Translations under genes and position numbers: made by a program
Notes under the pieces: generated by a model
What the model was told of the DNA's origin: nothing
The model's input: only the letters and a program-made list of their open reading frames with translations
Database searches by the model: none
Shown here: piece by piece, positions 43,138-50,910 of the stretch
How the letters are laid out: each line of letters opens with the position of its first letter
Position numbering within the stretch: position 1 is the first letter of the stretch
Source of the DNA: Paraburkholderia mimosarum LMG 23256 = NBRC 106338
GTDB taxonomy: Bacteria; Pseudomonadota; Gammaproteobacteria; Burkholderiales; Burkholderiaceae
Direction: 5' to 3'
Assembly (NCBI RefSeq): GCF_000739815.1
Contig: NZ_BBJJ01000005.1
Location: 1 to 64,000, forward strand
Length of the DNA: 64,000 bases

Positions 43138-44007
43138 TCAACCCTGCCCGTTCGCGCCCGCGCTTTGCGCCGGAAGCTCGATATGGAATGTCATGCCGCG
43201 ATCGGCGTTGCGCTCGGCCCACAGCTTGCCGCCGTGCGCCGTGACGATGGTCCGGCTGATCGAAAGACCGAGGCCCAGTCCATCGGGCTTCGAGGTCACG
43301 AACGGCTTGAACAGCGTGGCGAACTGCTCGGCGTCGACACCGGGCCCCTGGTCATGAATGGCGATGCACACCTTGCCCCGATCCGCCGTGGCCGTCACCT
43401 CGATACTCACGCTGCGCTGTGCTTCATCGCAGTCCTCGACGGCATCGAGGGCATTCGACAGAAGATTGACGAGGACCTGCTGCAGGTGCACGGCATCCCC
43501 ACGCAGTTGCGGCAGTGAGTGCGCGACGCTTGCGCTCATCGTCGCGCCAACCGCCCGCGTTTCGCGGCGCAGCAGGCGCACGGCTTCCCGCACGAGTGCG
43601 CCCGCATCGATCGAGCTGCTTTCGGGCGGTTCCCGCAGCACCGATTGACGCATCTTTCGAATAATCGCGTGGGCGCGCACGCTATCGGCGACGACCTCGG
43701 CGAGCAGTTCCCGCAGGTCGCCGAGAGCCGGCGGCTCCTGGGCAAGAAAGCGCTGGGCCGCCTGGGCGTTGCTCAGAATCGCCGTGAGCGGCTGATCGAC
43801 CTCGTGGGCGAGCGCGGCCGCCATCTCGCCGAGTTCCGAAGCCCGTTCCCGATGCGAACGCCGCGGCTCGTGCTCCGCCATGGCGGCGTCCGCCGCGCCC
43901 GCCGTATCCGGTTCAGCGGCGCGCGCGAGCCGCAGCGTTCCGGGCGCGGACGACGCCGGATGCCTTTCTCGCCCTTCGTTATCCTGACCGCCGAGGTGTA
44001 GCTTCAT
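43138..44007 (-). CDS. Soluble histidine kinase, HisKA type
   Basis: 289 aa without a membrane helix or recognisable sensor domain. Seen: the H box AAALAHEVDQPLTAI with H68, the N box VLVNLLSNALDAV, G boxes HDQGPGV and GLGLGLSISRTIV. The layout resembles the FixL/DctB-type transmitter (HEVDQPL), unlike the two HisKA_3 kinases of this window. The N-terminal 50 residues are low-complexity. No regulator gene is adjacent. It is the first gene after the FNR-type promoter at 44082. Confidence 0.88.
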   Translation of the reverse strand: MKLHLGGQDNEGRERHPASSAPGTLRLARAAEPDTAGAADAAMAEHEPRRSHRERASELGEMAAALAHEVDQPLTAILSNAQAAQRFLAQEPPALGDLRELLAEVVADSVRAHAIIRKMRQSVLREPPESSSIDAGALVREAVRLLRRETRAVGATMSASVAHSLPQLRGDAVHLQQVLVNLLSNALDAVEDCDEAQRSVSIEVTATADRGKVCIAIHDQGPGVDAEQFATLFKPFVTSKPDGLGLGLSISRTIVTAHGGKLWAERNADRGMTFHIELPAQSAGANGQG

Positions 44008-44081
44008 CGCCGTCTCTTCCTTTCGCGTCGGCTGCCCTTTCAACCCGACCCAGGTCCGCTCGCGCGGCCTCTCGCCGGTAG

Positions 44082-44122
44082 ACATTAACGAAGGCAAACC
44101 CTCAACGATTGACCTGGATCAC
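44082..44122 (-). promoter_or_regulatory. FNR-type promoter of the kinase-to-K+-channel operon
   Basis: Box TTGAC-CTGG-ATCAC (44109-44122), one mismatch in the right arm, with TAATGT on the minus strand after exactly 21 nt. Confidence 0.6.
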
Positions 44123-44208
44123 AATTCCCCGGAAAGCGATTTATATGCGCGTTTCATGAAACGGCACATCCTGATGATCTGTGCAGTCAGCCAGACGACC
44201 TTAACCGG

Positions 44209-44249
44209 TTGACCTATGTCAATCTACGCTTCGCGGGCGGACTTAGCCT
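44209..44249 (+). promoter_or_regulatory. FNR-type promoter of the antiporter-fusion gene
   Basis: Symmetric box TTGAC-CTAT-GTCAA (44209-44222) with TAGCCT after exactly 21 nt. Confidence 0.65.
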
Positions 44250-44359
44250 TCACACAGGCTCCACGCGTCCAGTCCGTGACGAGGTTCGTAGCCGCGCATG
44301 CGACGGCGTCGCTTCGCGCCGCCAGCCGACGGCAGGCGAGGCACGCACAGGAGATCATC

Positions 44360-46609
44360 ATGACCGACCAACCCAGGAAGATGAACGTCGTGCAACTGAC
44401 GTTCATCGTCACCGTGAACATGATGGGATCGGGCATCATCATGCTGCCCGCCAACATGGCGCAAGTCGGGGCGATTTCGTTGCTGTCGTGGCTGGTTACG
44501 GCGATCGGGTCGCTTGCCATCGCCTATGGCTTCGCGGAAGCGGGGCTGCTCAACCAGCGTGCCGGCGGCATGGCCGCCTATGCGGAAGATGCCTATGGCA
44601 AGGACGGCTACTTCCAGGTCTTCTTCCTCTACTTCCTCTCCATCGCCATTGCCAATGTGGCCGTTGCAAGCTCGGCGCTCGGCTATCTCGCCGCCTTCTT
44701 CCCGGTGCTGACCGCTTCTCCCATTGCGACCTGCCTTGGGGTGATCGGCCTGCTCTGGCTTACTACGCTCGCAAACTTCGGCGGCCCGAAGATAACAGGC
44801 CGCATCGGCTCGGTCACGGTCTGGGGGGTGATCCTGCCCGTCGGCTTCATCTCGGTTGCCGGCTGGTTCTGGTTCCACGGCGACACCTTCGCGGCTGGCT
44901 GGAATCCGAAGGGGCTGCGCCTCGTCGAGGGCATGGGTTCGAGCATCTCGCTCACGCTTTGGGCGTTTCTCGGCATGGAATCGGCGGTGCAGAATTCGTC
45001 GGCCGTCGAGAACCCCAAGCGCGATGTTCCGTTGGCCTGCATGTTCGGCACCCTCGGCGCGGCGGTCATCTACATTCTCTCCACGGCCGTGATCCAGGGC
45101 ATCGTGCCCAATGCGGATCTCGCCCGATCGACCGGGCCGTTCGGTCTCGCGTTCAGCAGAATGTTCAGCCCTGCCGTGGGTTCCATCGTCATGGCCCTTG
45201 CCGCCATGGCCTGCGTCGGCTCCCTGCTCGGCTGGCAGTTCACGCTCGCGCAAACGGCGAAAGACGCTTCCGATAGCCATCTGTTTCCCGCTGTGTTCGG
45301 CAAGGCCAACCGCTGGGGCGCGCCTATTGCGGGCATGGTCATCATGGGCATCGTCCAGTCGATGATGGCCTTGTCCACGATCTCGCCGAACTTGAGCGAG
45401 CAGTTCGCGGCGCTCGTCAATCTCGCCGTGGTCACCAATGTGATTCCGTACATCATTTCGCTCTCGGCGCTCTTTGTGATGATGCGCAACGCGGGCGCGC
45501 CGTTGGCGAAGTACCGGCTCAACGCGACGGTGACGGTGGTGGCGCTGGCGTACTCGGTCTACGCGATCTACGCTTCGGGCAAGGACGCGGTCATGGGCGG
45601 CATGCTGGTCATGGCGATCGGCTACGCCATTTACGGCTTCGCGGCCAATCGCACCGGATCGCAAGCCACCGCGCCCCGCGCGACCGCTGGTTCGGCCGCC
45701 GCGGCGATCGCCATCGCCGTGCTGGGGCTTTGGGCATTCATGCCGCGTCCTGCGCACGCACAGGAGCCAACGACGAGCGCGACGCTGCTGCGTGTCAAAC
45801 AGACGGAGACCATCCGCATGGGCTATCTCGCCGACGCGCGCCCATATGCCTACAAGGACGCCGCCGGGCAAGTGACCGGCTACACGGTCGCGCTGTGCCA
45901 GAAGATCGCGGAACAGATCAGGAACGAAACGGGGCTCGCCACGCTCAAGACTCAATGGGTTCCGCTCGGGCACGGCGGCGAGGTGCCTGCACTGCGCGAA
46001 AAGCGCGTCGATCTGGTGTGCGGAGCGCCCGATACGCTCTCGAACAGGCAGGCCATGTCGTTTTCGATTGCTGTCTACCCTGGTGGCATCGGAGCACTGA
46101 TGCGCACGGACGCGCCTGCCGGGCTACACGAGATCCTTTCGGGCCAGCACCCGTCTCATCCCGTGTGGCGCGCGTCGCCCGCGCAACTGCTGTCCCAGCA
46201 GACCGTTTCGGTGATCGCGGATTCGCCGGCGCAGCGCTGGCTCGCCGCCAAGCTCAACGAGTTCGCGATAACGGCGACGGTCGTACCCGTCACTTCGATG
46301 CAGGCGGGTTTGCAGAAGGTCATCGACCACCAGTCGAACGTCTTCTTTGCCGACCGTGCGCTCTTGCGGGCCGTGGCGCACGACAGTCCCGCAGCGGCCG
46401 ACCTGGTCGTTCTCGACCGGCATTTCACGAGGGTTTCCGTGGCGATCGGGATGGCGCGAGGAGACGATGACCTGCGCCTGCTGGCAGACCGCACGCTCAG
46501 CCGCCTGTACGGGTCGCCGGAGTTCGCGGCCGTGTACGAAAAGTGGTTCGGAAAACTCGATACGGATTCGAGCACGTTCTTTCGCTGGGCGGCGCTGCCC
46601 GAATATTGA
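44360..46609 (+). CDS. Amino acid/polyamine antiporter (APC family) fused to a periplasmic binding domain
   Basis: 749 aa. Residues 1 to about 440 are a PotE-like antiporter (VNMMGSGIIMLPANMAQVG; ALWAFLGMESA-type core as LWAFLGMESAVQNSSAVENP; 11-12 helices). A further helix (AAAAIAIAVLGLWAFMP) ends in RPAHA|Q at 467/468, an internal signal-peptidase-like site. Residues 468-749 are an amino-acid-type binding protein (IRMGYLADARPYAYKDA; VDLVCGAPDTLSNR; DDDLRLLADRTLSRLY). The frame is continuous. The likely substrates are polyamines or basic amino acids. AGGAG precedes ATG 44360; a USP follows 35 bp downstream. Confidence 0.9.
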   Translation: MTDQPRKMNVVQLTFIVTVNMMGSGIIMLPANMAQVGAISLLSWLVTAIGSLAIAYGFAEAGLLNQRAGGMAAYAEDAYGKDGYFQVFFLYFLSIAIANVAVASSALGYLAAFFPVLTASPIATCLGVIGLLWLTTLANFGGPKITGRIGSVTVWGVILPVGFISVAGWFWFHGDTFAAGWNPKGLRLVEGMGSSISLTLWAFLGMESAVQNSSAVENPKRDVPLACMFGTLGAAVIYILSTAVIQGIVPNADLARSTGPFGLAFSRMFSPAVGSIVMALAAMACVGSLLGWQFTLAQTAKDASDSHLFPAVFGKANRWGAPIAGMVIMGIVQSMMALSTISPNLSEQFAALVNLAVVTNVIPYIISLSALFVMMRNAGAPLAKYRLNATVTVVALAYSVYAIYASGKDAVMGGMLVMAIGYAIYGFAANRTGSQATAPRATAGSAAAAIAIAVLGLWAFMPRPAHAQEPTTSATLLRVKQTETIRMGYLADARPYAYKDAAGQVTGYTVALCQKIAEQIRNETGLATLKTQWVPLGHGGEVPALREKRVDLVCGAPDTLSNRQAMSFSIAVYPGGIGALMRTDAPAGLHEILSGQHPSHPVWRASPAQLLSQQTVSVIADSPAQRWLAAKLNEFAITATVVPVTSMQAGLQKVIDHQSNVFFADRALLRAVAHDSPAAADLVVLDRHFTRVSVAIGMARGDDDLRLLADRTLSRLYGSPEFAAVYEKWFGKLDTDSSTFFRWAALPEY

Positions 46610-46644
46610 TTCGGCATCGAATCAGTTGCGCATGGAGATCGTCG

Positions 46645-47484
46645 ATGAGCTACAAGACCGTGCTGGTCCATCTCGACACGAGCACAGGCGCCCATACGCG
46701 GCTCTCGTTTGCGCTGAAGCTCGCCCGGAAATTCGGCGCCCATCTCGACGGCGTGTTCGCCCTGTGCGACCCCCATCCCGTGGGCTTTTACGCCATGACG
46801 GCCGCAACGGACCGCTATGCCGCACACCGCGAACTCCTGGCGCAAAAGCGCGCTGCCGCCGAACGACTGTTCCGCGCCGAACTGACGCGTGCGCAGGTGC
46901 CTGGCGCGTGGACGGCACCGGACGGCTATCCCGTCACAATGGTCATGCAGCGCAGCCGAACTGCGGACCTGGTGATTCTCGGCCAATCCGGACCAAAAGA
47001 TCCGGAATCCTATGTAGCAGACAATTTTCTCGAAACAGTTCTGCTCGGTGCGGGCGGTCCTGTTCTCCTGATACCGGAAACCGGGCCTTTCGAGGCAGTC
47101 GGCGAGCGCGTGCTGGTCGGCTGGAACGAAAGCCGGGAGTCGGCTCGCGCCATTCACGACGCGATACCCTTTATCGCGCGGGCGGCGCGTGTCACTGTCG
47201 CCGCCGTCTCCACGCCGTTCAAGCCGGGCCCGACCGAGGCATCGTGCGCGGACGTTGCGGCCATGCTCGAACGACACGCTGCGACCCCAGTGGATGTGGT
47301 CCGTTTCGATCGCCCGTTGGCTGGGTCGACGGGCGACGCGCTCCTCAAATTCGCAGCCGACGGCGAATACGACCTGCTCGTCGCAGGCGCTTACGGCCAC
47401 GCACGGCTTCAGGAGATTGTCCTGAGCGGGGTCACGCGCGCGCTGATTGCTTCGATGACGCTGCCGGTATTGATGTCTCATTGA
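46645..47484 (+). CDS. Two-domain universal stress protein (VLMSH subtype)
   Basis: Tandem USP, 279 aa, starting MSYKTVLVHLDTSTGAH and ending PVLMSH. The C-terminal nucleotide loop reads GAYGHARLQEIVLSGVT, with Ser in place of the first Gly of the usual GG. It is nearly collinear with the USP at 28018-28857, which suggests a recent duplication inside the island. It lies 35 bp behind the antiporter fusion and is probably co-transcribed. Confidence 0.92.
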   Translation: MSYKTVLVHLDTSTGAHTRLSFALKLARKFGAHLDGVFALCDPHPVGFYAMTAATDRYAAHRELLAQKRAAAERLFRAELTRAQVPGAWTAPDGYPVTMVMQRSRTADLVILGQSGPKDPESYVADNFLETVLLGAGGPVLLIPETGPFEAVGERVLVGWNESRESARAIHDAIPFIARAARVTVAAVSTPFKPGPTEASCADVAAMLERHAATPVDVVRFDRPLAGSTGDALLKFAADGEYDLLVAGAYGHARLQEIVLSGVTRALIASMTLPVLMSH

Positions 47485-47502
47485 GCGCCGGCGACGGATG
47501 AA

Positions 47503-47544
47503 TTGATGCAGGTCAAGTGCTACGGCGCTCCCCGACGGTCGAAT
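47503..47544 (+). promoter_or_regulatory. FNR-type promoter of the chaperonin cluster
   Basis: Box TTGAT-GCAG-GTCAA (47503-47516) with TCGAAT after 22 nt. It lies about 90 bp upstream of the GTG at 47603. Confidence 0.6.
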
Positions 47545-47602
47545 GACATCAAGTGCGAAAAGTCCGAAACCGTGGTGACTCGCGCCTACCGGAGCCCCGA
47601 TC

Positions 47603-48001
47603 GTGCGAAACGTCCCCAACGTCCCGAAGGTCATCGCCGCCGCGAGCCGTGACCAGACCGCGACCTTCTTTTTTCGCTACCGCGGCGGCCGCCGCCGCAG
47701 GCGCTACGACGTGCTCATAGCGCTGAACGAATCGGGCAGCGTGTGCCATATCGAGGTCTGCCATGCTCTGCCGGCCGATGCTGATCCGCCGCCGCTTGCA
47801 ACGGGACACCTGAGTGCCGCGCGACTGATGCGCGCCGTCGATCTGGTGGGACTCGTAGGGCAGATCGCCTCGCGCGACCACGCCAGGACGGAGCCGGGCC
47901 GACTCGTGTTCGACGGACACCTCCAGTTGCCATCGCGGCCCGTTGCCGCTCGCGCACGCCGCCCGAGCGGCTTCCCGAACAGGACGATGAGGTCATCATG
48001 A
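47603..48001 (+). CDS. Hypothetical protein, 132 aa
   Basis: I do not recognise this protein. It is basic, with an Arg-rich patch (YRGGRRRRRYDVL) and the stretch SGSVCHIEVCHALP. The start is GTG 47603 with GGAG 8 nt upstream. It overlaps the next gene by ATGA, so the two are coupled, and it is the first gene after the FNR-type promoter at 47503. Confidence 0.62.
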   Translation: MRNVPNVPKVIAAASRDQTATFFFRYRGGRRRRRYDVLIALNESGSVCHIEVCHALPADADPPPLATGHLSAARLMRAVDLVGLVGQIASRDHARTEPGRLVFDGHLQLPSRPVAARARRPSGFPNRTMRSS

Positions 48002-48600
48002 AACGTCGCTGGCGATGTGTCTTCCTTCTTGGCGCGGCGGTGCTCTCAATGGGTGCCTGGCCGCTACAGGCCGCATCCGGCGACGACGCCGCGACGAGCG
48101 CCGGGACGGCGCCCCCGTTCTCGGGCAAAACCATCAAGCATGCGAAAGCGGTCGTCATTGCGATCGACACCGGCCGCAACAGCATCACGCTGCTCGAAGA
48201 CAATGGCGAGCCCTACGACGTGATGGTCGACCGCAGCATCGGCGATGTCGGCAACTTGCGGTTGGGCGACACCGTCTCCGCTACGTTCAGCCGCGCGCTC
48301 CTGCTGCGCGCCGACAAGTCCGGTTCGAGCGGCATTCGCGAACGCGTCGACAAAGGCTTCACGAGCGGACCGTCATTGCGCTCTTCGCTGTCGCTGTACC
48401 GGGTCGAGGCAGTGACGACGGTCGTCGCAGTCGATCGGGACAGGCGCCTGCTCACCTTGCGCGGCCCGACGCGCTCGGTGGTATTGCAGGCGTCGTCGGA
48501 AAGCCTGCTCGACGGGCTCCATCCTGGCGACAGCGTGCGGGTCGACTACGTCGAGGCGACCGCCGTGCAGATCCTGCGCGACGGCGAACCGTTGCACTGA
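47998..48600 (+). CDS. Periplasmic hypothetical protein with signal peptide
   Basis: 200 aa. A Sec signal peptide (CVFLLGAAVLSMGAWPLQA) precedes a beta-rich body containing two similar halves: AVVIAIDTGRNSITLLEDNG with LRLGDTVSATF, and VVAVDRDRRLLTLRG with LHPGDSVRVDY. This looks like a duplicated OB-like or DUF5666-type unit. The function is unknown. It lies between the small basic protein and the divergent GroEL. Confidence 0.72.
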   Translation: MKRRWRCVFLLGAAVLSMGAWPLQAASGDDAATSAGTAPPFSGKTIKHAKAVVIAIDTGRNSITLLEDNGEPYDVMVDRSIGDVGNLRLGDTVSATFSRALLLRADKSGSSGIRERVDKGFTSGPSLRSSLSLYRVEAVTTVVAVDRDRRLLTLRGPTRSVVLQASSESLLDGLHPGDSVRVDYVEATAVQILRDGEPLH

Positions 48601-48640
48601 TCGAACGTTCTATCCGTACTCCTGATTAGCGAGATCCATC

Positions 48641-50236
48641 GTGACTGGAAAAACGCTCGTATTCCACCAGGCAGCGCGCCAGCGCCTTCTCGACGGCGTG
48701 AACGCCATCGCCGAAGCCGTCAAGGTCACGCTCGGCCCAAGCGGGCGCAACGTCATCGTCGAACGCAGCGGCGAGACGCCGCTCATCGCGAACTCGGGCG
48801 TCGTCGTAGCGGGTTCGGTCGCCGTGCCCGATGCGTTCGAGGAAATGGGCGTGCGCCTCCTGCGCGAAGTCGCCACGCGCACCAGCGAACTCGCGGGCGA
48901 CGGCACGACGACCGCGACGACGCTCGCGCAGGCCATCATGGTCGAGGGCAACAAGTACGTTGCGGCAGGCTACGACCCGATGGCACTGCGACGCGCCATC
49001 GAGTCCGCCGGCCAGCAAGTCGTCGCGCGGCTGCGCGAACTGGCGCGCCCATGCAGCGGCACGGACGAGGTGCGCCACATCGCCACGATTTCGGCAAGCG
49101 GCGACGCGAGCATCGGCGCCGTCGTCGCACAAGCCGTCGAGCGCGTTGGCCGGGATGGCGCGATCAGCATCGAAGACGGCTCGAAGCTCGAGGACGAGCT
49201 GGAGACCGTGGAAGGTTCGTTGATCGAGCACGGCTTTGCCTCGCCGCTTTTCGTCGGCGACGACGCGCGCGAGGTCGTGCTCGAAGAGCCGCGCATTCTG
49301 TTGTGCGACGCGGCCATCAGCTCGATTACGCAAATGCTGCCCTTGCTCGAAGCGCTCAGCGCCACGGGCAAGCCGCTGCTCGTGGTGGCGAACGAGATCG
49401 AGGGCGAAGCGCTGGCGACGCTCGTGGTCAACCATCTGCGCGGCACGCTCAAGTCATGCGCCGTGCGCTCGCCCGAGTTCGGCGCGCGGCGCACCGAGAC
49501 ACTGAACGACCTCGCCGCGCTGACCGGCGCAACCGTCATTTCGGCGCAAACAGGCCGCACGCTCGAGCACGCCACGCTCGACGACCTGGGATCCGCGCGC
49601 CGTGTCGAGATCGCCCGCGACACCACGACGATCGTCGAGGCACGGGGCGATCGCGCCCGCCTCCAGGAGCGCATCGGCGCGCTTCGCGCGCGCATCGAAC
49701 AGCTCGCCCCCGGCAATGAACGGGAGGCCCTTTCGCGCCGTCTCACGCGGCTCGCGGGCGGCGTGGCCGTCATTCGCGTCGGTGCAGCCACGGAAACGGC
49801 GCTGCACGAGCGCAAGAACCGCTTCGAGGACGCGCTCCATGCCACGCGCGCGGCCGTCGAAGAAGGCATCGTGCCGGGCGGCGGCGTCGCGCTGTTGCGC
49901 GCGCGGTCGGTTCTCGAGGCGTTCGGCTCCGACGAAACGCAGCGGGCCGGCGCGAAGATCGTCCACGACGCGCTGGCCGCGCCGCTCGGCCAGATTGCCG
50001 AAAACGCCGGCGCCGACGCCCAGGTGGTCGTGCACACCGTGAGCGCCGCGCAGGGCGTATGGGGCTATGACGCCGCGCGCGGCACGTTTGGCGACATGAT
50101 GGCGGCGGGCATCGTGGATCCGCTGAAGGTCACGCGCACGGCATTGCAGAACGCGGTATCCATTGCTTCCCTGCTGCTCACGACCGATTGCATGATCGCC
50201 CGGCAAGCCGGTCCTGGCTTCGACCGGCCCGAATGA
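48641..50236 (+). CDS. Divergent GroEL-type chaperonin without a GroES partner
   Basis: 531 aa, aligning with GroEL over its length. Conserved: VTLGPSGRNV (usually VTLGPKGRNV), the ATPase motif AGDGTTTATTLAQ, ISASGD and VEEGIVPGGGVALL. It differs from housekeeping GroEL in the apical domain and lacks the Gly-Gly-Met tail (it ends GPGFDRPE). No groES is adjacent. The start is GTG 48641 with a weak site. It may serve selected substrates under anoxia or act as a modified subunit (inference). Confidence 0.9.
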   Translation: MTGKTLVFHQAARQRLLDGVNAIAEAVKVTLGPSGRNVIVERSGETPLIANSGVVVAGSVAVPDAFEEMGVRLLREVATRTSELAGDGTTTATTLAQAIMVEGNKYVAAGYDPMALRRAIESAGQQVVARLRELARPCSGTDEVRHIATISASGDASIGAVVAQAVERVGRDGAISIEDGSKLEDELETVEGSLIEHGFASPLFVGDDAREVVLEEPRILLCDAAISSITQMLPLLEALSATGKPLLVVANEIEGEALATLVVNHLRGTLKSCAVRSPEFGARRTETLNDLAALTGATVISAQTGRTLEHATLDDLGSARRVEIARDTTTIVEARGDRARLQERIGALRARIEQLAPGNEREALSRRLTRLAGGVAVIRVGAATETALHERKNRFEDALHATRAAVEEGIVPGGGVALLRARSVLEAFGSDETQRAGAKIVHDALAAPLGQIAENAGADAQVVVHTVSAAQGVWGYDAARGTFGDMMAAGIVDPLKVTRTALQNAVSIASLLLTTDCMIARQAGPGFDRPE

Positions 50237-50238
50237 CG

Positions 50239-50271
50239 CAGGCGACAAACAGGCGACAAACAGGCGACAAA
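50239..50271. repeat. Three perfect tandem copies of an 11-bp unit
   Basis: CAGGCGACAAA repeated three times just after the chaperonin stop and before the ribosome site of the next gene. It is not in a coding region. It may be a slippage product; no role is evident. Confidence 0.85.
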
Positions 50272-50300
50272 CGCAAGTCACCCTGAATCGAGGAATCGAC

Positions 50301-50888
50301 ATGAACGACGCATTCGAACGACGCGCCCTGCTGCTTCACCTGGGCCGCACGCTGCAATTGCTGGCCCGCATTCTCGAAACGCACGCGACGGCCGAGACCA
50401 TCGGGGAACTGATCGAGTTGAATCCGATCCTCGAAAACGAGGTCCTGCTCAGGCACGTTTCGCCTTCCATGAGCGTCGAAGAATTCGTCATGCGCACGCA
50501 GCAGGCCTTCTGCGGCTGGCCGCAGGCGTTGCTCGACGAAACGCTCGACCACGACGCCTTCGCCGCATCGGTACGCAACCGTTTGTTCGCGCTCAATGCC
50601 CGCGGCTGGCACGCCTATGCCGCGGGCCTGCGCTCCGAGGTCGCCTGGTTCGGCCTCGAATCGCCGCGGGCCAACCGGCCGCGCGCGCGCCGTCGCAGTG
50701 ATGATCGCGTCGCCGCGCGTTCGCCCGCGCGCGCGAACGTGGCTGGCGCAGGCGCCGCCGCTGCGTCGCCTCGGGACATCGAGCGCGACCAGGACGACCC
50801 GGAGCGGACCTCGGAGAATATCGAAGGCCTCTCGCCGCCGCGCGGCGCCACGCGCTTGAACGAACAGTCGCTGCCTGATTTCGAGTAG
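50301..50888 (+). CDS. Hypothetical protein with disordered C-terminal half
   Basis: 195 aa. Residues 1-120 look folded and helical (RRALLLHLGRTLQLLARIL; ETIGELIELNPILENEVLL; VEEFVMRTQQAF). The rest is Arg/Ala/Pro-rich and probably disordered. GAGGA precedes the ATG. It follows the chaperonin by 64 bp and converges with the erythromycin-esterase-like gene. I do not recognise the family; a chaperonin-linked role is only suggested by position. Confidence 0.65.
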   Translation: MNDAFERRALLLHLGRTLQLLARILETHATAETIGELIELNPILENEVLLRHVSPSMSVEEFVMRTQQAFCGWPQALLDETLDHDAFAASVRNRLFALNARGWHAYAAGLRSEVAWFGLESPRANRPRARRRSDDRVAARSPARANVAGAGAAAASPRDIERDQDDPERTSENIEGLSPPRGATRLNEQSLPDFE

Positions 50889-50910
50889 GCGCGTACGGCG
50901 CGAGGTCCGC

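Larger units (their letters stand above)
44008..44359. other. Intergenic region between the kinase and antiporter genes (352 bp)
   Basis: It contains two divergent FNR-type promoters (44082-44122 minus, 44209-44249 plus). No further gene or hairpin with a T-run is evident. Confidence 0.6.
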
